Both the position numbers and the translations under genes were made by a program. Below are positions 1 to 4,880 of a stretch of 6,645 nt of DNA, piece after piece (the stretch's first letter is position 1; the number at the start of each line of letters is the position of its first letter). Below the pieces are notes generated by a model. That model worked only from the letters and a program-made list of their open reading frames with translations, made no database searches and had not been told where the DNA came from. The DNA lies in contig JAJPYU010000162.1 of NCBI GenBank assembly GCA_021204765.1, positions 1-6,645 of the forward strand. The letters are read 5' to 3'. The stretch is from Clostridiales bacterium (lineage in GTDB: Bacteria > Bacillota > Clostridia > Lachnospirales > Lachnospiraceae).

Positions 1-62
1 TGATCGTATTCTTCGTACTGCAGAAGCAGTTCGCGGAAGGCATGACGGGTGCTGTAAAATAA
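1..62 (+). CDS. Sugar ABC transporter permease, C-terminal fragment
   Basis: The window opens inside a reading frame whose codons start at base 3 and end with TAA at 60-62. The visible tail reads IVFFVLQKQFAEGMTGAVK. This matches the usual C-terminus of MalG-type (binding-protein-dependent) carbohydrate ABC permeases, which end in a hydrophobic last membrane segment followed by Q-K/R-x-F-x-x-G-(I/M)-x-x-GAVK. The protein would be an inner-membrane subunit of a sugar importer. Only 19 residues are visible, so the family rests on this short tail and the substrate cannot be read from it. Its position just before a sucrose-cleaving enzyme and a fructokinase suggests sucrose or a related sugar, which is inference. 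Confidence 0.65.
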   Translation, partial: IVFFVLQKQFAEGMTGAVK

Positions 63-81
63 GAACAAGTTGTTAAGATTT

Positions 82-224
82 TTTGAGAAAAGCGACGAGC
101 CCCTCAAAATGCTTCGCATTTTTCGGTGTCCGTTGCACTCCAATGCGGCTATGTGCAGAGGATATTGCCTGCAAGCAGTCATATCCTCAGTACCTGGCCG
201 CATTCTCGTCGCTTATCGCTCAAA
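82..224 (+). ncRNA. Candidate structured RNA or palindromic repeat element
   Basis: I found nested complementarity by eye. The outer stem pairs 82-87 with 219-224 and 90-99 (aagcgacgag) with 205-214 (ctcgtcgctt). Directly adjacent on the 3' side, 142-165 pairs with 181-204 as a helix of 24 positions with only two mismatches (152/194 and 157/189) and two G-U wobbles (150/196 and 155/191), closed by a 15-base apical part. The 5' side carries an extra hairpin, 106-112 with 116-122, giving a three-way junction. The wobbles pair only in an RNA copied from the + strand; on the other strand they would be A-C mismatches. It lies upstream of the promoter at 377-405, so it is not in that promoter's leader. 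It could be the 3' end of the permease transcript, an independent small RNA, or a MITE or REP-like repeat. I do not recognise the family. Confidence 0.5.
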
Positions 225-376
225 CCAGCCGAATGGTCTGTGAAAAACGTATTACCGGGGGCTTGATCTTATTTCTGCATTCACACACGTGGATGCCTCT
301 GTGAACTGAGAGATAATATCTTTTTCCCTTCTGCTATGTCACGTGTGAGATTGAATTTAATTTAGAAATATTTCAG

Positions 377-405
377 TTGTTTAATAAATTAAGAATTGAT
401 AGAAT
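377..405 (+). promoter_or_regulatory. Sigma-A promoter for the GH13-fructokinase operon
   Basis: TTGTTT at 377-382 serves as the -35 box and TAGAAT at 400-405 as the -10 box, with the optimal 17-base spacer. Transcription would start near 412, giving a leader of about 30 bases. The flank upstream is very AT-rich, and a perfect 10-base palindrome (gaaatatttc, 365-374) sits just before the -35 box. I found no good match to a catabolite-response (cre) site in the spacer. Confidence 0.6.
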
Positions 406-424
406 GTTATCATAATTATGCGTA

Positions 425-433
425 AAAGGAAGG
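425..433 (+). promoter_or_regulatory. Ribosome binding site of the GH13 gene
   Basis: The purine run aaaggaagg ends 7 bases before the ATG at 441. This favours 441 over the in-frame ATG at 465, which lacks an equally good Shine-Dalgarno match. Confidence 0.65.
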
Positions 434-440
434 TTATGCG

Positions 441-2393
441 ATGAACACGGTTTTAGGCGGGAATATGGCTTCTGATATTAGCGGCATACCGGAAAATGAC
501 GACATTTTTTATTATCGCATGAAGCGTCATGAGGATGAGCTTCGCTGGCTCTATATGGAGCTCTACGGGAATGATTCCATGTATGCCGAGCTCACCGGAC
601 AGATGTATGAGTTCTATGAGGCCCGCGGCGCAGCGCTTAAGAGAATTGATGCTGCCAGGGAGGCTGACCCGGAGTGGTATAAGAGGAACGACCTTCTGGG
701 GATGATGCTTTACATAGATAATTTTGCGGGAAATATTGCCGGGGTGGAGTCCCGGCTGGACTATATAGAGAAATGCAATGTGAATTATATCCACCTGATG
801 CCATTCCTGAACACAGTGGAGGGGAGAAGTGACGGCGGATATGCCGTGACGGATTTCCGAAAGGTAAAGCCGGAGTACGGCACTATGGAGGATCTGGAGC
901 ATCTGACTGCGACATGTCATGAGCGGGGGATAAATGTCTGCATGGACTTTGTCATGAACCACACCTCCTCAGATCACGAGTGGGCGAGACGGGCCAGAGC
1001 CGGAGAGGGGGAGTACATGAGCAGGTATTTCTTCTTCGACTCGGATGTGATACCAAGGGAATTTGAGAAGACGGTTCCTCAGGTCTTTCCCACCACGGCA
1101 CCGGGGAATTTCACCTGGCTGCCCGATTGCGGACACTATGTCATGACCTGTTTTTATCCCTACCAGTGGGATTTAAACTACCGAAACCCCAGGGTTTTTA
1201 ATGAGATGATGTATAACTTCCTTTTCATGGCAAATCAGGGCATAGACGTCATCCGCATCGACGCGGTGCCATATATATGGAAAGAACCGGGTACGCAGTG
1301 CCGTAATCTGCGGCAGGTCCACACCATAGTCAGGATGATGAGGATGATCTCCGAGATAGTCTGTCCCTCCGTGCTCCTTCTGGGAGAAGTGGTGATGGAG
1401 CCGGTGAAGGTGGTGCCCTACTTCGGGACCGTGGAGAAGCCGGAGTGTCATATGCTCTACAATGTGACCACCATGGCGACCACCTGGCACACGGTGGCCA
1501 CACGGGATACAGGGCTGCTGAAAAAACAGCTGGATATCGTTGGCGGCCTTCCGAAGGAGTACGTATTCTTAAATTACCTTCGATGCCATGATGACATCGG
1601 CTGGGGCCTGGACTATGATACGCTAAAATGGCAGGGTCAGGAGGAGGTGCCCCACAAGAAATATTTAAACGATTATTTCCGGGGCCTTGCCGGGAGCAGC
1701 AACAGCCGGGGCGAGCTCTATAACTCGGATCCCGTCACCGGAGACGCCCGCTTCTGCGGCACCACTGCCTCCATGTGCGGCGTGGAAAAGGCTGGTTTCG
1801 AGGGGGATGAGGAGGCCATGGAGAGAGCTATACAGCTGGATGTCATGCTTCACGCTTATATGTTCACCCAGTCCGGCATCCCGGTGCTCTACAGCGGGGA
1901 CGAGATCGCTCAGGTGAACGATTACAGTTATAAAGAGGATCCGCTTAAGGCAGATGACTCCCGCTACATCCACCGTGGGAAGATGAACTGGGAGAATGCG
2001 GAGAAGATCGCGGAGTCCGGGTCAGTGGAGGAGAGGATATTTGACCGTCTCGCCGGGTTGGAGTCTATACGCCGCAGCGAGAAAGTCTTCATGACCAGCG
2101 CTGATATGTGGACAGTCCGGGCCGGCGACCGGTCAGTGCTGTGCATAGGGCGGTATTATGACGGGGATAAGATGTACGGAATCTTCAACTTCAGCGAGTA
2201 TGAGAAAGAAATATCTGTCACAGAGGATGACAGGCCCTGCACAGACATGCTGACGGGGGAGGAGATCTCACTTGAAAATATTGCGCTGCCTGCGTATGGT
2301 TTTTACTGGCTGAAAGTAAAAGCAAAGACACAAAACAGCCCGGACATGGACAATGACTGCAGATCCATCATAAGAAACGGAGTATTATCATGA
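441..2393 (+). CDS. GH13_4 amylosucrase / sucrose hydrolase
   Basis: This 650-residue protein matches the amylosucrase family (Neisseria polysaccharea enzyme about 636 residues). It has a helical N-terminal domain (about 1-85), a (beta/alpha)8 barrel with a B-domain (about 86-530) and a C-terminal beta domain ending near 625. The family cleaves sucrose, releasing fructose and either building alpha-1,4-glucan or hydrolysing the glucosyl unit. Visible residues are the nucleophile D274 (IRIDAV), acid/base E316 (LLGEVV), the Asp pair D384-D385 (HDDIGW) and H174 (MNHTS). The pair that closes the -1 subsite in amylosucrase is also present: D131 (SDGGYAV) and R508 (DDSRY). R437 (TGDAR) matches the residue near the fructosyl ring. 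Sucrose phosphorylases are shorter and lack the N-terminal domain. No signal peptide is seen, so it is probably cytoplasmic. A tail of about 25 polar residues follows the last domain. The stop overlaps the fructokinase start. Glucan synthesis versus plain hydrolysis cannot be decided from sequence. Alignment to the Neisseria enzyme is from memory. Confidence 0.88.
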   Translation: MNTVLGGNMASDISGIPENDDIFYYRMKRHEDELRWLYMELYGNDSMYAELTGQMYEFYEARGAALKRIDAAREADPEWYKRNDLLGMMLYIDNFAGNIAGVESRLDYIEKCNVNYIHLMPFLNTVEGRSDGGYAVTDFRKVKPEYGTMEDLEHLTATCHERGINVCMDFVMNHTSSDHEWARRARAGEGEYMSRYFFFDSDVIPREFEKTVPQVFPTTAPGNFTWLPDCGHYVMTCFYPYQWDLNYRNPRVFNEMMYNFLFMANQGIDVIRIDAVPYIWKEPGTQCRNLRQVHTIVRMMRMISEIVCPSVLLLGEVVMEPVKVVPYFGTVEKPECHMLYNVTTMATTWHTVATRDTGLLKKQLDIVGGLPKEYVFLNYLRCHDDIGWGLDYDTLKWQGQEEVPHKKYLNDYFRGLAGSSNSRGELYNSDPVTGDARFCGTTASMCGVEKAGFEGDEEAMERAIQLDVMLHAYMFTQSGIPVLYSGDEIAQVNDYSYKEDPLKADDSRYIHRGKMNWENAEKIAESGSVEERIFDRLAGLESIRRSEKVFMTSADMWTVRAGDRSVLCIGRYYDGDKMYGIFNFSEYEKEISVTEDDRPCTDMLTGEEISLENIALPAYGFYWLKVKAKTQNSPDMDNDCRSIIRNGVLS

Positions 2394-3364
2394 AGTATGA
2401 CGTGACCGCTATCGGTGAACTTTTAATAGATTTTGCCTGCACAGGCATCAACGAGGTGGGCTATCCCGCCATGTCAGCCAACCCCGGAGGGGCACCGGGA
2501 AATTTCCTGGCGGCGTTGAACAAATACGGCTGCAGGACTGCTTTCCTGGGAAAAGTGGGAACTGACGCCTTTGGGAAAATGCTTATAGATACTCTGGCAG
2601 CGGCGGGTATAGAGACCCAAGGGATAGTGGAGGATGACAGCGTCTTTACCACTCTGGCCTTTGTTACTTTAGACGAGAGCGGAGACCGCACTTTCTCCTT
2701 TGCGAGAAAACCCGGTGCGGACACCAGGCTGCGCTTCGATGAGCTGGATCTGTCCCTCATAGACAACTGCCGGGACTTCCATTTTGGATCCTTAAGCCTT
2801 ACCGACGAACCTATGCGCAGCACCACTAAGCGTGCCGTTGCCTACGCAAAGGAGCGCGGCAAGTGGATATCCTACGACCCGAATCTGCGAAAGCCCCTTT
2901 GGAAATCCATGGATGAGGCAGGAGAGCAGCTCCTCTGGGGCATCTCCCAGGCCGATATAGTGAAGATAAGTGACGAGGAAGTGGACTTCCTCTGGAACTG
3001 CCCATACCTGGAGGCGGCTCAGAAAATGCATGAGGAGTACGGCGTGAAGCTGGTATTTATCACCCTGGGCTCCGACGGCTGCTTCTATTCCAACGGCAGC
3101 TCTTTTGGCGTCGTCCCCACCCCTGACGGCATCCACGTGGTCGACACTACCGGTGCCGGGGACATTTTCGGGGGCAGTGCCTTAAGCCGGCTCCTTGCGA
3201 CCGGGAAGGAGCTCTCCGATATCACTGGAGGGGATATGCGCTCTGCAGCCCTTTTTGCCTGCTGTGCCGCCAGCCTCTCTACTCAGGCCCATGGCGGCAT
3301 ATCAAGCGTGGTTCCCGAAAAAACCGTCCGTGAAGCTGTAAAATCAGTACTTGACTCGCTGTGA
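2390..3364 (+). CDS. Fructokinase, PfkB/ribokinase family
   Basis: This 324-residue sugar kinase has the usual family length. It should phosphorylate fructose to fructose 6-phosphate with ATP in the cytoplasm. The N-terminal substrate-binding part reads IGELLIDF (8-15) followed by NPGGAPGNFLAAL (31-43), the first PfkB signature. KVGTDAFG (55-62) and YDPNLRKPLW (162-171) are typical of bacterial fructokinases. The second signature DTTGAGDIFGG (252-262) carries the catalytic base D258 and the anion hole. Its ATG lies in an ATGA overlap with the preceding stop, and GGAG at 2379-2382 gives a ribosome binding site 7 bases upstream, so translation is probably coupled. The pairing fits well, since the upstream enzyme frees fructose from sucrose. 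Other PfkB sugars (for example 2-keto-3-deoxygluconate) cannot be excluded, but motifs and context favour fructose. The last 14 bases of the gene also hold the -35 box of the rpsU promoter. Confidence 0.88.
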   Translation: MKYDVTAIGELLIDFACTGINEVGYPAMSANPGGAPGNFLAALNKYGCRTAFLGKVGTDAFGKMLIDTLAAAGIETQGIVEDDSVFTTLAFVTLDESGDRTFSFARKPGADTRLRFDELDLSLIDNCRDFHFGSLSLTDEPMRSTTKRAVAYAKERGKWISYDPNLRKPLWKSMDEAGEQLLWGISQADIVKISDEEVDFLWNCPYLEAAQKMHEEYGVKLVFITLGSDGCFYSNGSSFGVVPTPDGIHVVDTTGAGDIFGGSALSRLLATGKELSDITGGDMRSAALFACCAASLSTQAHGGISSVVPEKTVREAVKSVLDSL

Positions 3365-3378
3365 TTCCATGTTATAAT
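3351..3378 (+). promoter_or_regulatory. Strong extended -10 promoter of rpsU
   Basis: TTGACT (3351-3356) and a perfect TATAAT (3373-3378) are separated by 16 bases. TG at 3370-3371 adds an extended -10 element. The -35 box lies within the last codons of the fructokinase gene. Transcription would begin near 3385, giving an rpsU leader of about 75 bases. This is the best promoter match in the window and suits a ribosomal protein gene. Confidence 0.82.
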
Positions 3379-3379
3379 A

Positions 3380-3390
3380 GCACTTAGTGC
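3380..3390. repeat. Short palindrome at the rpsU transcription start
   Basis: GCACT-t-AGTGC is a perfect 11-base palindrome with five-base arms. It starts two bases after the -10 box and spans the predicted start site. It could be an operator or a minimal 5' hairpin of the transcript. It could also be chance. No regulator can be named. Confidence 0.35.
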
Positions 3391-3411
3391 AGCGAAACAA
3401 TACCATAACGA

Positions 3412-3442
3412 CAGTTGGTTTGCACGGTCAAATACACAACTG
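3412..3442 (+). promoter_or_regulatory. Stem-loop in the rpsU leader next to the RBS
   Basis: cagttg (3412-3417) pairs with caactg (3437-3442), and inside it tttg (3419-3422) pairs with caaa (3429-3432) around a six-base loop. The 3' arm ends on the first G of the rpsU Shine-Dalgarno run (3442-3450). The fold could therefore modulate ribosome access, as autoregulated ribosomal protein leaders do. I do not recognise it as a known leader family. Confidence 0.4.
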
Positions 3443-3450
3443 GAGGGAGG
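3442..3450 (+). promoter_or_regulatory. Ribosome binding site of rpsU
   Basis: ggagggagg ends 9 bases before the ATG at 3460 and fixes that start. The TTG at 3415 in the same frame lies inside the leader stem-loop and would add 15 residues unlike S21. Confidence 0.8.
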
Positions 3451-3459
3451 TTAGAGAGT

Positions 3460-3636
3460 ATGGCAAATGTGGTCGTAAAAGAGGGCGAGAGCCTTGACAG
3501 TGCACTGCGCAGATTCAAGAGAAATTGCGCTAAGGCCGGGATCCAGCAGGAGATCCGCAAGAGAGAGCACTATGAGAAGCCCAGTGTCAGGCGCAAGAAG
3601 AAGTCCGAAGCAGCCAGAAAACGGAAATATAATTAG
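3460..3636 (+). CDS. rpsU: 30S ribosomal protein S21 (bS21)
   Basis: This 58-residue, strongly basic protein begins MANVVVKEGESLDSALRRFK and continues with the S21 hallmarks KRNCAKAGI and R-K-R-E-H-Y-E-K-P-S, then a lysine/arginine-rich tail (RRKKKSEAARKRK). Length and sequence are typical of Bacillota bS21. The protein sits on the 30S platform near the 3' end of 16S rRNA and helps initiation at Shine-Dalgarno sites. The start is set by the ribosome binding site at 3442-3450. The gene has its own strong promoter and terminator, so it forms a single-gene unit that may also receive read-through from the fructokinase operon, since no terminator separates them. In many Bacillota rpsU is followed by yqeY; here deoB follows instead. 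Confidence 0.96.
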   Translation: MANVVVKEGESLDSALRRFKRNCAKAGIQQEIRKREHYEKPSVRRKKKSEAARKRKYN

Positions 3637-3651
3637 TCTGTATTTTATGTT

Positions 3652-3681
3652 AGCCTGCCGCTAAAGCGGCAGGCTTTCTTT
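3652..3681 (+). terminator. Intrinsic terminator after rpsU
   Basis: agcctgccgc (3652-3661) pairs perfectly with gcggcaggct (3666-3675) around a TAAA loop, giving a GC-rich 10-base-pair stem. The following tract, tttcttt, is interrupted by one C. It lies 15 bases after the rpsU stop and 26 bases before deoB. The broken U-tract may allow some read-through. Confidence 0.9.
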
Positions 3682-3707
3682 AAATATTTCGAAAGGAGCG
3701 GGTATAT

Positions 3708-4865
3708 ATGAAGCGGGTATTTTTGATAGTGTTAGACAGCTTTGGTGTGGGTGAGCTGCCGGATGCGGCGGACTACGGCGATGAGGGGAGCAATACTTTG
3801 GGGACGGTTTGTAAGAATCAGCATTTTTCCATGCCGAATATGACGGCCATGGGACTCTTTAATCTGGACGGGGTAAAGGGCGTATGCGGCCAGGGAGTGG
3901 CGGCACCAACCGGAGCCTACTGCCGTTTAAATGAGGCTTCAGCCGGGAAGGATACCACCACAGGCCACTGGGAGATAGCGGGACTTATCTCTGAGAAGCA
4001 CCTGCCTCTTTTCCCGGATGGCTTTCCCGATGAGATAATAAAAAAATTTGAGGAGATGACCGGACGGAAAGTCCTGGTCAATAAGCCTTATTCCGGCACC
4101 GAGGTCATAAAGGACTACGGCGGGGAGCATATGAAGACCGGAGCCCTCATCGTATACACCTCGGCGGATTCAGTTTTTCAGGTGGCAGCCCACGAGGATA
4201 TAGTTCCGGTGGAGCAGCTCTATGAATATTGCCGGATGGCCAGGGAGATGCTGGTGGGAGACTACGGCGTGGGACGTGTCATCGCCAGGCCTTTCATCGG
4301 CGAGCCCGGGAATTTCACCCGCACCAGCCGCCGCCATGATTTCTCCCTGGTGCCCCCGGGGGACACCATGCTGGACCAGCTTAAAGATGCAGGACTTGCC
4401 GCTATCGGAGTGGGGAAGATAAATGACATTTTTGCCGGGAAGGGCATCACTGAGTTCGTGAGAACCAGCGGGAATCCCGAGGGCATAGAGCGGACGCTTG
4501 AGTATATGGATAAAGATTTCGAGGGGCTCTGTTTCGTGAACCTGGTGGATTTCGATATGCTTTACGGACACAGGAATGACGCCGATGGCTACGCCAAGGC
4601 GCTAACTTATTTCGATGAAAGGCTGCCGCAGATCACGGCAAAGCTGCGTACCGAGGACATACTCATGATCACGGCCGACCATGGCTGCGACCCGGGAACG
4701 CCCTCCACAGACCACTCCCGTGAGTATATACCCTTAGTAATGTACGGTCAGCCTGTTCCCACAGGGACAAATTTCGGGACGCGCTCCACCTACGCTGACA
4801 TAGGAGCCACGGTGCTTCACTATTTCGGAATAGAGTCACATATAGCGGGGGAAACATTGTTTTAA
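3708..4865 (+). CDS. deoB: Phosphopentomutase DeoB
   Basis: This 385-residue cytoplasmic enzyme of the alkaline-phosphatase superfamily interconverts (deoxy)ribose 1-phosphate and 5-phosphate, linking nucleoside breakdown to the pentose phosphate pathway. Compared from memory with the Bacillus cereus enzyme, the two-manganese site is complete: D10 (VLDSFGVGE), D283 and H288 (VDFDMLYGH), D324 and H325 (TADHG) and H336 (TDHSREY). The threonine that carries the catalytic phosphate is T83 in GKDTTTGHWE. The cap domain (about 90-210) contains KPYSGTEVIKDYG, VYTSADSVFQVAAHE and RPFIGEPGNFTRT, all typical. AAAGGAG at 3692-3698 lies 9 bases before the ATG and supports this start. No nucleoside phosphorylase gene is visible beside it. 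prfC follows after 15 bases, and the rpsU terminator lies just upstream. Confidence 0.97.
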   Translation: MKRVFLIVLDSFGVGELPDAADYGDEGSNTLGTVCKNQHFSMPNMTAMGLFNLDGVKGVCGQGVAAPTGAYCRLNEASAGKDTTTGHWEIAGLISEKHLPLFPDGFPDEIIKKFEEMTGRKVLVNKPYSGTEVIKDYGGEHMKTGALIVYTSADSVFQVAAHEDIVPVEQLYEYCRMAREMLVGDYGVGRVIARPFIGEPGNFTRTSRRHDFSLVPPGDTMLDQLKDAGLAAIGVGKINDIFAGKGITEFVRTSGNPEGIERTLEYMDKDFEGLCFVNLVDFDMLYGHRNDADGYAKALTYFDERLPQITAKLRTEDILMITADHGCDPGTPSTDHSREYIPLVMYGQPVPTGTNFGTRSTYADIGATVLHYFGIESHIAGETLF

Positions 4866-4880
4866 AAAAGGTATTTTATT

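Larger units (their letters stand above)
63..440. other. Intergenic spacer between permease and GH13 gene
   Basis: This 378-base spacer holds, in order, the folded element at 82-224, a stretch at about 225-360 with no gene I can support, and an AT-rich promoter region at about 361-440. In the middle stretch I see only weak inverted repeats: 224-227 with 234-237, 280-285 with 300-305, and 284-290 with 341-347. Short open frames cross the spacer but have no ribosome binding site. Confidence 0.7.

Noticed and set aside
64..84. Possible terminator after the permease (aacaagttgtt then a T-run)
   Set aside because: The stem has only four A/T-rich pairs around a three-base loop, too weak to call as a terminator.
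240..256. cre-like sequence around tgaaaaacgtatta
   Set aside because: The central CG is shifted by one base relative to the outer TG, so it does not fit the catabolite-response consensus.
83..304. Open frame of 73 codons starting with TTG across the spacer
   Set aside because: No ribosome binding site, and it overlaps the folded element where all three forward frames are open, so openness is not evidence of coding.
453..962. Long reverse-strand open frame inside the GH13 gene
   Set aside because: It is antisense to a clear family match, has no recognisable motifs, and reflects codon bias of the real gene.
3415..3459. Upstream TTG extension of rpsU adding 15 residues
   Set aside because: The strong Shine-Dalgarno sequence at 3442-3450 and family length place the start at 3460; the extension covers the leader stem-loop.
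3628..3633. Perfect TATAAT near the end of rpsU as a deoB promoter
   Set aside because: No -35 box at 16-18 bases and no extended -10 TG; it encodes part of the last codons, and the terminator lies between it and deoB.
4170..4571. Reverse-strand open frame inside deoB
   Set aside because: Shadow of a complete, well-conserved phosphopentomutase; no ribosome binding site or motif.
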